Positions 36,082-44,408 of a stretch of 64,000 nucleotides of DNA are shown piece after piece. The notes beneath the pieces are model-generated. The model saw only the letters and a list, made by a program, of their open reading frames with translations. It was not told where the DNA came from and did not search any database. The stretch comes from Corticimicrobacter populi (lineage in GTDB: Bacteria; Pseudomonadota; Gammaproteobacteria; Burkholderiales; Burkholderiaceae_B): the NCBI RefSeq assembly GCF_003123725.1, contig NZ_QETA01000001.1, positions 558,001 through 622,000 on the forward strand. The letters are read 5' to 3'. The position numbers and the translations under genes are program-made. Numbering within the stretch: position 1 is the stretch's first letter; every line of letters starts with the position of its first letter.

Positions 36082-36818
36082 GCCGGAAAGGGAATGATGG
36101 ATCCGTCCAGTCTCAACTGTCCGGCCTGCCAGGGCAGCGACGGTTGGGGGATCAATCGTGCCAGCAGAGCCTTGAAATCCTGCCGGGGCATGGCACGCGC
36201 GCCCAGGCTGCCGAGATGGCGCGTCTGCTGCTGGCAGTCGATGGCCGGTGCGCCGTGGCGGCGCAGGAAGGAGACCAGGTGCGCCAGGGCGATCTTCGAC
36301 CCGTCGGGCAGGCGGGTGAACATGGATTCGCCATAGAACATCCTGCCCAGCGAGACGCCATACAGGCCGGCGCTCAGGGTGTCGTCGATCCAGAGTTCGA
36401 CGCTGTGTGCCAGCCCCTGGCGATGCAACTGCGCATAAGCCTGCCGAACAGGGGCGGTGATCCATGTGCCGGGCTGGCCGGCACGCGGGGCAGCGCATTC
36501 GGCCATGACCTGCTCGAATGCCCGGTCTACGCAGACCCTGATATGCCCGGATTGGGCTTGCCGCTCGATCTGGCGCAGTTTCTTGGAAAGCGAGCGCGAG
36601 CACTTGAAGTCGTCCGAGGCCAGCACCATGCGCGGGTCAGGGCTCCACCACAGCACGGGCTCGCCGTCGTTGAACCAGGGGAAAATACCTTGCCGGTAGG
36701 CCGCATGCAGCCGTTCCGGCGTCAGTTCCAGGCCGGCTGCCAGCAGGCCGTCAGGCTCGCGCAGCGCCTGTTCGACGGGTGGAAACGGGGTGCCGCTTTC
36801 CAGCCATGTCAATGACAT
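36078..36818 (-). CDS. aat: Leucyl/phenylalanyl-tRNA-protein transferase
   Basis: 246 residues. Aat adds Leu or Phe to N-terminal Lys, Arg or Met, the other arm of the bacterial N-end rule. Family motifs are [69 protein letters not shown] and the IDCQQ segment. It follows the Nudix gene by 13 bases and overlaps bpt. Confidence 0.95.
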   Translation of the reverse strand: MSLTWLESGTPFPPVEQALREPDGLLAAGLELTPERLHAAYRQGIFPWFNDGEPVLWWSPDPRMVLASDDFKCSRSLSKKLRQIERQAQSGHIRVCVDRAFEQVMAECAAPRAGQPGTWITAPVRQAYAQLHRQGLAHSVELWIDDTLSAGLYGVSLGRMFYGESMFTRLPDGSKIALAHLVSFLRRHGAPAIDCQQQTRHLGSLGARAMPRQDFKALLARLIPQPSLPWQAGQLRLDGSIIPFPA

Positions 36819-36831
36819 GCCATCCCCATGG

Positions 36832-37407
36832 TCAGTGTCTTGGCAGGGCGTAATGATGCACGTCGAAATGCCCCTTGCGACGATCTTCCAGGAAATGGCG
36901 CAGTGTCGTGCTGACGGTCTGGAACGACATGTTGTCCCAGGGAATCTCGCTCTCGTCGTAGAAGCGGGCTTCGAGGCTTTCCGGACCTGGGTCGAGGTCC
37001 GGACCGAGCGCTTCTGCCAGAAAATAGAAATGCACCTGATTGACTTCGGGGACGTCGATCACCGTGAAGAGCGCGCCCAGTTCGATACGGGCACCAGACT
37101 CTTCGCGGGTCTCGCGCAGTGCACCCTGGGCCGTACTTTCGTCCAGCTCCATGAAGCCAGCGGGCAGGGTCCAGGTGTTGTAGCGCGGTTCGATGGCGCG
37201 TCGGCACAGCAGGATACGGTTTTGCCAGACCGGAATGGTGCCGACGACCATCAAGGGGTTCTGGTAATGGACAGAACCGCAGTGGTGGCACAGGTAGCGC
37301 GCCCGGTTGTCATCGGGCGGGATGTCCCTGGACAGGCCATGGCCGCAGTGGCTGCAGAAACGCAGCTCGGCCGATGCCGGGTGGTAGAAAGCGGTGGAAG
37401 GTTCCAT
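36832..37407 (-). CDS. Nudix hydrolase with N-terminal zinc ribbon
   Basis: 191 residues. A four-cysteine zinc ribbon (CSHCG near 18-22 and CHHCG near 40-44) precedes a Nudix domain whose box GFMELDES-x6-RETREESGA fits GX5EX7REUXEEXGU. The architecture resembles NADH pyrophosphatase-type enzymes but is shorter than NudC, so the nucleotide substrate is uncertain. It sits between the S9 peptidase and aat, 27 and 13 bases away respectively, probably in one operon. Confidence 0.88.
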   Translation of the reverse strand: MEPSTAFYHPASAELRFCSHCGHGLSRDIPPDDNRARYLCHHCGSVHYQNPLMVVGTIPVWQNRILLCRRAIEPRYNTWTLPAGFMELDESTAQGALRETREESGARIELGALFTVIDVPEVNQVHFYFLAEALGPDLDPGPESLEARFYDESEIPWDNMSFQTVSTTLRHFLEDRRKGHFDVHHYALPRH

Positions 37408-37434
37408 GCTGGCGTTCCGGGCGTATTGCGGTGA

Positions 37435-39378
37435 TCAGGGTTTGAGGTGTTCGGTCAGGAAGCGTTCCATGGCTTCGTAGAACTCGAACTTGTTCTCGTC
37501 ATTGTGGAAACCGTGGCCTTCGTTGTCCTTGACCATGTATTCGACTTCGATGCCGCGCTGGCGCAGCGCCTCGACCATCTGGTCGCTTTCGGCCTTGTTG
37601 ACGCGAGGATCCTGGGCACCCTGCGCGATGAACAAGGGCGTGCGGATGCGTTCGGCGTTCAGTGCGGGCGAGGTGGCGGTCAGGCGTTCGCGGTCATGCT
37701 CGGGATGGCCGACCATTTCGTACAGCTTGGGCATGATCGGCTTCCAGTAGGGCGGAACCGTATTCATGAAGGTCAGCAGGTTGGAGACGCCGACATAATC
37801 GACGGCGGCAGCATACAGCTCGGGTGTATAGGTAATGCCGGCCAGCGTTGCGTAGCCACCATAACTGCCGCCATAGATGCCGATGCGCGAGGGATCGGCA
37901 ATCCCTTGCTCGACCAGCCAGTTCACACCGTCGGTGATATCGTCCTGCATGCGCAGGCCCCACTGGCCGAAGCCGGCTTCCCAGAAGGCTCGGCCGTAGC
38001 CGGTCGAACCCCGGAAATTGATCTGCAGCACGCAGAAGCCCCGGTTGGCCAGGAACTGCGCCTCGGGGTTGTAGCCCCAACTGTCGCGGGCCCAGGGGCC
38101 GCCGTGAGGGTTGACCACGCAGGCCAGATCGCGGGCGGGCTTGCCCGGCGGCAGTGTCAGGTAGCCGTGCAGCGTCAGGCCATCACGGCTGGTGTACTGG
38201 ACGGGCTGTACCTGTGCCATGGCATGCTCGGGAATCCAGGGATTGATGTCTCCCAGCTTGTCCAGGCTGTCGGCATCGACGTCGTAGATGTAGCGGGCAC
38301 CTGGCGTACGGTCGTTCCAGGCGGCGACGACCAGCTTGCGTTCGTCGCGGGTGGCGCTCTGAGGGGTGATTTCGTAGCCGGGCAGGTGGCTGTGCAGGCG
38401 GGCGAACAGTTTTTCGGTGCTGTCGTCGAAGAAGTGCTGCTGCGGTGTGCTGGTCTGATAATAGGCCGAGGTCAAGACCTTGCGCAGGCGCGAATAGGCC
38501 GCGCCGTCCAGATCGACCTCGGTGGTTTCGAAGACCAGTTCTTCCTGGTCGGGGTGGGCCGGATCGATGATCACCAGGGCGATCTTGTCGCGGCCGCGAT
38601 TGCTGAGTGCATAGAGCTTGCGGTCATCGAATGTAAAGAACAGCGGACTGACCGTGGTCTTGAAATCCACCGTGGCCAGCGTGCGGAAATCCTCTTCCTC
38701 GCTGTCGCGATACAACAGGGTGGAATTGAGCCCGTCAGTGGCGATGGCGGCACGGATGCGGCCCTGGTGGTCGGTCTGCCAGCCCAGGATGTTGCCCGGA
38801 TTTTCGGCAACGCGTACCGAGGTGCCGTTGCGCAGGTTGTAGCGATAGACGTCGAAGACCATCGGCTCGCGCTGGTTGTGGCTGATCAGAATGTGGTCGG
38901 GATCATCCTCGAGATCGTCTTCGATGCCGGCGCGCACACCTTCGAAGGGGGTGAGGTCGGTGATCTTGCCAGTGGGCACATCGACAGCCACGACGTGGAA
39001 GTTTTCGTCACCGCCGAAATCCTTCTGGAACAGGATGGTGTCATCGCCTTTCCAGGCATAGCTGCTGATGTCACGCGCGCTTTCTGCCGTCAGCAGGCGT
39101 GGCTCACCGACCGGACGGCTGCCTTCCAGTGCCTGGACATAGATATTCATGCGCGGCGGCTGCCCATCGATGGACACGGGTTGCATGAAGCTGAGCATGC
39201 GACCTCCATCAGACAGGCGAAAATGACTTTTTTCGGGATTGCGGAAGAAGTCGCGCAGTGGATACTGTGCCGCGCTTTCTGCGGTAGCTGCACTCTGCGG
39301 TGCGCCAGCGCATCCAGCGACGCCAAAGGCGATACCGACCATGGCGGCGGCGAGAATGCCGTTGCTGCGTGAAATCAT
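37435..39378 (-). CDS. S9-family prolyl-oligopeptidase-like serine peptidase, probable lipoprotein
   Basis: 647 residues from ATG 39378. A lipoprotein signal with the lipobox VAGC (cysteine about residue 23) predicts membrane anchoring in the periplasm. An N-terminal beta-propeller region (about 50-390) leads into an alpha/beta-hydrolase domain. This holds the nucleophile GGSYGGYATLAG, an aspartate in QGAQDPRVN and the histidine in EGHGFH. Substrates are likely short peptides. The start is chosen for the lipoprotein signal and the GGGGG-containing ribosome site. It heads the operon-like row that continues into Nudix, aat, bpt and pyrD. Confidence 0.9.
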   Translation of the reverse strand: MISRSNGILAAAMVGIAFGVAGCAGAPQSAATAESAAQYPLRDFFRNPEKSHFRLSDGGRMLSFMQPVSIDGQPPRMNIYVQALEGSRPVGEPRLLTAESARDISSYAWKGDDTILFQKDFGGDENFHVVAVDVPTGKITDLTPFEGVRAGIEDDLEDDPDHILISHNQREPMVFDVYRYNLRNGTSVRVAENPGNILGWQTDHQGRIRAAIATDGLNSTLLYRDSEEEDFRTLATVDFKTTVSPLFFTFDDRKLYALSNRGRDKIALVIIDPAHPDQEELVFETTEVDLDGAAYSRLRKVLTSAYYQTSTPQQHFFDDSTEKLFARLHSHLPGYEITPQSATRDERKLVVAAWNDRTPGARYIYDVDADSLDKLGDINPWIPEHAMAQVQPVQYTSRDGLTLHGYLTLPPGKPARDLACVVNPHGGPWARDSWGYNPEAQFLANRGFCVLQINFRGSTGYGRAFWEAGFGQWGLRMQDDITDGVNWLVEQGIADPSRIGIYGGSYGGYATLAGITYTPELYAAAVDYVGVSNLLTFMNTVPPYWKPIMPKLYEMVGHPEHDRERLTATSPALNAERIRTPLFIAQGAQDPRVNKAESDQMVEALRQRGIEVEYMVKDNEGHGFHNDENKFEFYEAMERFLTEHLKP

Positions 39379-39574
39379 GGAACCCCCAGTCAAAATAATT
39401 GCAAACCGGGATATTATGCCGCAGTCGGGCATGGCATGATATTGCACAAGTGCGGTCCTTGTTTCAGTAATGAATGACAGTCACGCCTTGTTAAATACGG
39501 AAACTGAACATCTGCTGCCATCCGCTGTCTAATCATGCGGCGATCATGAACGGATATTGTCCGAGGAGTTGACT

Positions 39575-40090
39575 ATGAATACACAAATCCAGGTTGAAGG
39601 CCAGCGTACGGGCCATACCCGGCCCGTACGCTGGGTGGTGCTGGGCAGCATGCTGCTGGCTGTCACGCTGGCAGCTGGCTGCGCCAACCGGAGCGCATCA
39701 AGCGCCGTTTATACCTATGACCAGGCGCAGCGCGAGCAGATCGTGCGCTATGGCACGGTCATGGCGGTACGCAACATCACGCTTCAAAACGACAAGTCCA
39801 GCGGTGCCGGTGTGATCGGTGGTGGCGCGCTGGGTGGCGTGGCGGGCAGCGCGGTTGGTGGCGGCACGGGCCGGACCTTGGCAACCGTAGGTGGGGTCAT
39901 CCTGGGCGCGCTGGCCGGCAATGCCATCGAGAATCAGGCTGGGCGCAGTGCCGGCTACGAAATCACCGTGCAACTCGACAATGGCGAGACTCGCGTGATT
40001 GCGCAGGAAGCGGATGTGCCCATCAACGTCGGTCAGCGTGTGCGTGTGGTGAGTGGTGCAGGCCCGACCCGGGTGGCACCGGTACAGTAA
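39575..40090 (+). CDS. Glycine-zipper outer-membrane lipoprotein, SlyB-like
   Basis: 171 residues from ATG 39575, six bases after GAGGAG. A basic N-terminus and hydrophobic stretch end in the lipobox LAAGC. A glycine-zipper stretch (IGGGALGGVAGSAVGGGTGR, then GGVILGALAGNAIE) is the 17-kDa surface antigen/SlyB type membrane segment. The C-terminal part (EITVQLDNGETRVIAQE) is a small beta domain. Such lipoproteins stabilise the outer membrane under stress. The gene is monocistronic, ending in a palindromic terminator. Confidence 0.88.
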   Translation: MNTQIQVEGQRTGHTRPVRWVVLGSMLLAVTLAAGCANRSASSAVYTYDQAQREQIVRYGTVMAVRNITLQNDKSSGAGVIGGGALGGVAGSAVGGGTGRTLATVGGVILGALAGNAIENQAGRSAGYEITVQLDNGETRVIAQEADVPINVGQRVRVVSGAGPTRVAPVQ

Positions 40091-40127
40091 CGCGAGACAG
40101 TCATCATGGCTGTATGAGCCAATCTGC

Positions 40128-40155
40128 AAAAAAGCCGGGATATCCCGGCTTTTTT
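40128..40155. terminator. Perfectly palindromic bidirectional terminator
   Basis: A6-GCCGGGAT / ATCCCGGC-T5 is a perfect inverted repeat between the convergent lipoprotein and yggT genes, with A and T tails suited to both directions. Confidence 0.88.
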
Positions 40156-40207
40156 GTAATCAGTGGTCATGAGCGATTGCCTTTGCATCCGGCCATGAGC
40201 TGAGGAT

Positions 40208-40756
40208 TTATTGTCCGGTATAGGGAACCAGCAGCATCATGCCGACCTGGGCGATGACCAGCAGCACCAGTGGAGAGAAGTCCATGCCGCCGGTTTTGGG
40301 CATGATGCGGCGGATCGGATCCAGCAATGGGGCAGTGACCGTGGTCAGGACCGGCATGATCGGTGCCAGGGGATTGATCCAGGACAGGATGGCCTGGGCC
40401 AGTGTCAGCCAGATGATCAGGTTGAGTGCCCATTTGCACATGGTTGCCAGGGCCATGCCGGCGATCATGGGCAGCATGTCCAGGGTTGGCAGGGCCTGGC
40501 GTACGACCAGGATCAGCAGCACCAGATAGATGAGTGCCGTCAGCCAGGTGCCGAACAGGCTGGCCCAGTCAAATCTTGCATGCACGGGAAACACCTTGCG
40601 CAAGGGGCGCACCAGCCACTCTGTGTACTGGATGAGCACACGGGCGACCGGATTGAAGGGGTGCATGCGGATGCCATGCATCCAGGCGCGCATCAGCAGG
40701 GCGGCCCCGAACAGGGTGAAAGCGATACTCAGCAGGAATCGGAAAACGTCAATCAT
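40208..40756 (-). CDS. yggT: YggT-family inner-membrane protein
   Basis: 182 residues with two repeated YggT units. Each has a hydrophobic pair of helices and a P-rich loop (NPVARVLIQYTEWLVRPLRKVFP in the first, SWINPLAPIMP with APLLDPIRRIMP in the second). The family is conserved in bacteria and chloroplasts (CCB3/Ycf19-like) and has been linked to osmotic tolerance and membrane protein assembly, but its molecular role is not settled. It is convergent with the lipoprotein gene and divergent from map. Confidence 0.88.
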   Translation of the reverse strand: MIDVFRFLLSIAFTLFGAALLMRAWMHGIRMHPFNPVARVLIQYTEWLVRPLRKVFPVHARFDWASLFGTWLTALIYLVLLILVVRQALPTLDMLPMIAGMALATMCKWALNLIIWLTLAQAILSWINPLAPIMPVLTTVTAPLLDPIRRIMPKTGGMDFSPLVLLVIAQVGMMLLVPYTGQ

Positions 40757-40900
40757 GCGGTCAGATGCTCTCTACGATATGCAACGATGGGGGCATATTG
40801 TCGCATGGCCTGCGCCTGTCTTGCTATCCTTTGAAATACAGGCCTTGCGGAGACAAGGCACGCCACTTCATTCCATATTTTTGCAGATGCATTATTCACC

Positions 40901-41695
40901 ATGAAAGAATCGATACGTACCTATTCTGCTTCCGAAATCGCCCAGTCGCGCGCCGCCGGCCATATGGCGGCGGAGGTGCTGGCGATGATCGGCGAGCATG
41001 TCAGGCCCGGTGTCAGCACCGAAGCGCTGGATGCCATATGCCATCGCTATATTGTCGACGTGCTCAAGGCCGTGCCGGCCAATATTGGCTACCACGGTTT
41101 CCCGAAAACCATCTGCGCCTCTCTCAATCATGTTGTGTGTCACGGGATTCCGGATGCCGGGCAGGTACTCAAGGATGGCGATATCCTTAATATCGATGTC
41201 GCAATCATCAAGGACGGCTGGTATGGCGACACCAGTCGCATGTACTACGTGGGCACCCCTTCGGCGCAGGCACGCAAACTGGTCGAGACGACCTACGAGG
41301 CCATGTTTGCCGGGATCAGGCAGGTGCGTCCAGGCGCGACGCTGGGTGACATCGGGCATGCCATCCAGCAGGTTGCCCATGGGCAGAGTTTTTCCGTCGT
41401 GCGAGAGTATTGCGGCCATGGTATCGGGCAGAAATACCATATGGCTCCTCAGGTACTTCATTATGGACAGCGCGGGCAAGGCCTTGCGTTGCGCAGTGGC
41501 ATGATTTTCACTATCGAACCGATGATCAATGCAGGCAAGGCGGATACCAAGGTGCTGCAGGATGAATGGACGGTTGTCACGCGAGACAAGTCACTGTCTG
41601 CGCAATGGGAACACATGGTGGCTGTGACTGACGAGGGTTTTGAGGTGCTGACGCCATGGCCGGATGGACTGGGCAGTTACGCCAGTATTTCTTGA
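40901..41695 (+). CDS. map: Methionine aminopeptidase, type I
   Basis: 264 residues, the normal size. It removes the initiator methionine from nascent proteins. The five metal ligands are in place: aspartates in LNIDVAIIKDGWYGDTSRMY, histidine in YCGHGIGQKYH, glutamate in FTIEPMIN and glutamate in QWEHMVAVTD. This copy is not next to rpsB, so a second map gene may exist elsewhere in the genome. It is convergent with the H1-like gene. Confidence 0.94.
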   Translation: MKESIRTYSASEIAQSRAAGHMAAEVLAMIGEHVRPGVSTEALDAICHRYIVDVLKAVPANIGYHGFPKTICASLNHVVCHGIPDAGQVLKDGDILNIDVAIIKDGWYGDTSRMYYVGTPSAQARKLVETTYEAMFAGIRQVRPGATLGDIGHAIQQVAHGQSFSVVREYCGHGIGQKYHMAPQVLHYGQRGQGLALRSGMIFTIEPMINAGKADTKVLQDEWTVVTRDKSLSAQWEHMVAVTDEGFEVLTPWPDGLGSYASIS

Positions 41696-41706
41696 TCGAA
41701 CGGTAG

Positions 41707-41731
41707 AAAAAAGCCCACCGAAAGGTGGGCT
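41707..41731 (-). terminator. Intrinsic terminator of the H1-like gene
   Basis: Read on the minus strand, GCCCACC / GGTGGGC with a TTTC loop is followed by six T residues (A6 at 41707-41712 on the plus strand). It lies 20 bases after the stop of the H1-like gene and also separates it from map. Confidence 0.85.
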
Positions 41732-41750
41732 GATTTCGTACCGTACCCGG

Positions 41751-42701
41751 TTACGGGCGATTGCTGCTGGTCGGGAACGGCCAGGGCTTGGCACCGCTTG
41801 CAGGTTGGGCCGGTACTGCATCCTTGGTGGCGGGCTTGGCAGCCGGTTTCTTGGCAGCGGGCTTGGTGGCCGGAGTGGCCTTCTTGGCCGTCGGCTTGGT
41901 TGCGGTTGCCTTGGCAGCGGCCGCGGTTTTCTTGGCTGGTGCCTTGGCAGTACTGGCGGCCGGCTTTGTTGCTGTGGCGGCCGGTTTCTTGGCTGCCGCA
42001 GCTGGCTTGGCGGGCGTCGCCTTGGCTGCAGCAGGTTTTACGGCAACGGGCTTGGCTGTGGCTGCGGTTTTCCTGGCAGTGCTTGCGGCGGGTTTGGCTG
42101 CGGTGGCGACGGGCTTCTTGGCTGCGGCAGCGGCCTTTGCGGGAGTCGTCTTGGCCGGGGTGGTCTTGGCAGTTGCGGGCTTGGCAACAGCCGGTTTGGC
42201 GGCTGCGGTTTTTCTGGCGGGTGTCTTGGCGGTGCTGGCTGCCGGTTTGGCTGCAGCAACGACGGGTTTCTTGGCTGCGGTGGTTGCCTTGGCAGTTGCA
42301 GCCTTGGTCGCTGCGGCCGGTTTTGCTGCCGCGGGCTTGGTGGCGGCTACGGTTTTTTTGGCGGGGGCCTTGGCTGCACTGGCTGCCGGCTTTGCAGCGC
42401 TGGCAGCAGGCTTCTTGGCAGCGGAGGCTGCCGGTTTCTTGGCTGTGGCTGCCGCTTTGGCGGGAGCCGCCTTGGCCGGGGTGGCCTTGACTGCTACTGG
42501 CTTGGCTGCAGCGGTTTTCTTGGCAGGAGCGGACTTGACAGGTGCGGCAACGGCAACTGCTTTTTTGTTGGTTGCCGGCTTGGCAGGTTTGGGAGCGCTG
42601 GTGGCGTCAGTTTTCTTGCTGGCCTTGGCCGCTTTCTTGTTGGCCTTGTCGTCGGCAGCCTTGACGGTTGCCTTTTTGGTCGCTTTTTTGGCTGTTGCCA
42701 T
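41751..42701 (-). CDS. Alanine/lysine/proline-rich histone H1-like DNA-binding protein
   Basis: 316 residues from ATG 42701, seven bases after AAGGAG (minus strand); the ATG at 42707 is too close to that site. The sequence is almost only Ala, Lys, Pro and Thr, in KKPAA- and PAKKTAA-type repeats, with a longer period of roughly 45-50 residues seen four to five times (AKKPxA.., KPAASTAK.., PARKTAA..). This resembles eukaryotic H1 tails, AlgP of Pseudomonas and the Bordetella H1 homologues. Such proteins compact DNA or tune transcription. The C-terminus (ASGAKPWPFPTSSNRP) is non-repetitive. Length is expected to vary between strains because of the repeats. Confidence 0.9.
   Translation of the reverse strand: MATAKKATKKATVKAADDKANKKAAKASKKTDATSAPKPAKPATNKKAVAVAAPVKSAPAKKTAAAKPVAVKATPAKAAPAKAAATAKKPAASAAKKPAASAAKPAASAAKAPAKKTVAATKPAAAKPAAATKAATAKATTAAKKPVVAAAKPAASTAKTPARKTAAAKPAVAKPATAKTTPAKTTPAKAAAAAKKPVATAAKPAASTARKTAATAKPVAVKPAAAKATPAKPAAAAKKPAATATKPAASTAKAPAKKTAAAAKATATKPTAKKATPATKPAAKKPAAKPATKDAVPAQPASGAKPWPFPTSSNRP
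41785..42690 (-). repeat. Degenerate tandem repeat within the H1-like gene
   Basis: GCC/AAG/CCG-type codons recur in units such as GCCAAGAAGCC and in longer blocks of about 140-150 bases. The repeat keeps both strands open in several frames, which creates long antisense reading frames of Val/Leu/Ala/Gly composition. Confidence 0.8.
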
Positions 42702-42936
42702 CGTCATGCTCCTTGGAACCTGATTCTTAAATAATGCATTAGGGGGAAGAATGCAAGGATCAACAGTACATCTGTCATGCGCATTACGCAAGATTTACAC
42801 AGCTCGGTCATGCCGATCCGTGTGGATTGGCATGGAAAATGCGGCTTTTATGCTGCCAACAGCCAGATAGCGTTGCAATGTACAGAGAGTGCGGCGGCAT
42901 TTTGTCGTTATTGTCATGGCCGCCGCAGCGAGCGGA

Positions 42937-44343
42937 TCAGAACTGCTTCAGACGCTTCAGGACAGTTTCCTTGCCGATAATTTCGAGTACGGCGTCGATC
43001 GAGGGTGTCTGTGTCCTGCCGGTTACGGCCAGACGCAGTGGAATGGCCAGTTGTGGCATTTTCAGCCCGTGGGCTTTCAGGACCTGCTTGATCAGAGCTG
43101 AAATGTTTTCCCTGGACCATTCGAGCGCCTCTGCCTGACGGGTGAAATCGGCCAGTGCCTGCCGTGCGGCCTCGGTCAGGTGCTGTTGCAGCAGTTCTTC
43201 GCCAGGTTGCTCGGGCGCGCCGAAGAACAGCATGGCCGCATCGGCCAGTTGCTCGAGGGTTTCCGCGCGATCCTTGACCAGTGCCACGACTGCCGGCAGC
43301 GAGGCCTGGGTCAGGTCGCCGCCGCGCGCGGCAATCCGGGGGGCGACACGTTGGCCAAGCGCATCGTCGCCCAGTTGACGCATGTAGTGGGCGTTGACCC
43401 AGTTGAGTTTTTGCGGATCCCATTGCGCGGCCGACCGCGACAGGTTCTGCGCGTCGAACCATTCCACGAATTCGGCGCGTCCGAACAGTTCGTCGTCGCC
43501 GTGGCTCCAGCCCAGTCGGGCCAGATAGTTGATCATGGCATCGGGCAGGTAGCCCTGGCGGTCGTAATCCATGACGCTGACCGCGCCGTGGCGCTTGGAC
43601 AGTTTCTGTCCATCCGGACCAAGGATCATGGGCAGGTGGCCGTATTGCGGCAGCGGAGCACCCAGGGCGCGCAGGATATTGATCTGGCGAGGCGTGTTGT
43701 TGACGTGGTCGTCACCGCGCAGCACGTGGGTGATGCGCATGTCCCAGTCATCGACGACCACGCAGAAATTGTAGGTCGGCGTGCCATCCGGACGGGCGAT
43801 GATAAGGTCGTCAAGCTCCGTATTGGAGAACACGATGGGGCCCTTGATCAGGTCGTTCCAGCCGGTGCTGCCTTCGGTCGGATTGCGAAAGCGTACCACT
43901 GGCTTGCGGTCGGCCGGCACAGGCGGCAGCACTTTGCCCGGCTCCGGGCGCCAAGTACCGTCATAGCGCGGTTTGAGGCCGGCGGCGCGGGCTTTTTCGC
44001 GCATGGCTTCGACTTCTTCGGGGCTGCTGTAGCAATGGTAGGCATGCCCGGAAGCGAGCAGTTGCCCGACCACCTCGCGGTAGCGGTCCATGCGTTGCAT
44101 CTGGTAGAACGGGCCTTCGTCCGCGTCCAGCCCCAACCATGCCATGCCATCGAGGATCGCCTGGACCGCCTCGGGCGTGGAACGCTCGACGTCAGTGTCT
44201 TCGATTCGCAACACGAAGGTGCCTTTGTGATGGCGGGCGTAGGCCCACGAATACAGCGCGGTACGCGCGCCGCCCAGGTGGAGATAGCCCGTCGGTGAAG
44301 GGGCAAACCGGGTGCGGACAGTGGCAGAGGATGCTTGGGTCAT
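42937..44343 (-). CDS. gltX: Glutamyl-tRNA synthetase
   Basis: 468 residues from ATG 44343. It charges tRNA-Glu. The class I synthetase motifs are [19 protein letters not shown] (HLGG as the HIGH equivalent) and [11 protein letters not shown] (KMSKS equivalent). The anticodon-binding helical domain follows to the end. The ATG is preferred to TTG at 44355. It is divergent from the PatZ-like gene with only 65 bases between starts. Confidence 0.95.
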   Translation of the reverse strand: MTQASSATVRTRFAPSPTGYLHLGGARTALYSWAYARHHKGTFVLRIEDTDVERSTPEAVQAILDGMAWLGLDADEGPFYQMQRMDRYREVVGQLLASGHAYHCYSSPEEVEAMREKARAAGLKPRYDGTWRPEPGKVLPPVPADRKPVVRFRNPTEGSTGWNDLIKGPIVFSNTELDDLIIARPDGTPTYNFCVVVDDWDMRITHVLRGDDHVNNTPRQINILRALGAPLPQYGHLPMILGPDGQKLSKRHGAVSVMDYDRQGYLPDAMINYLARLGWSHGDDELFGRAEFVEWFDAQNLSRSAAQWDPQKLNWVNAHYMRQLGDDALGQRVAPRIAARGGDLTQASLPAVVALVKDRAETLEQLADAAMLFFGAPEQPGEELLQQHLTEAARQALADFTRQAEALEWSRENISALIKQVLKAHGLKMPQLAIPLRLAVTGRTQTPSIDAVLEIIGKETVLKRLKQF

Positions 44344-44408
44344 GGATAATGGCAACGCAGAGGTGGGTATATAACGGAAAACAACATTTTAGAGGAGTAC
44401 AGCCTTCC

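Noticed and set aside
37447-39372. 641-codon plus-strand frame opposite the S9 peptidase
   Set aside because: It is the antisense of a complete peptidase with intact catalytic motifs; composition (His/Val/Asp-rich) and lack of a ribosome site mark it as a shadow of high-GC codon use.
41664-42734. Long plus-strand frames (356 and 320 codons) of Gly/Cys- or Ala/Leu/Val-rich composition
   Set aside because: They are antisense readings of the Ala/Lys/Pro repeat of the H1-like gene, which has the ribosome site, terminator and family match.
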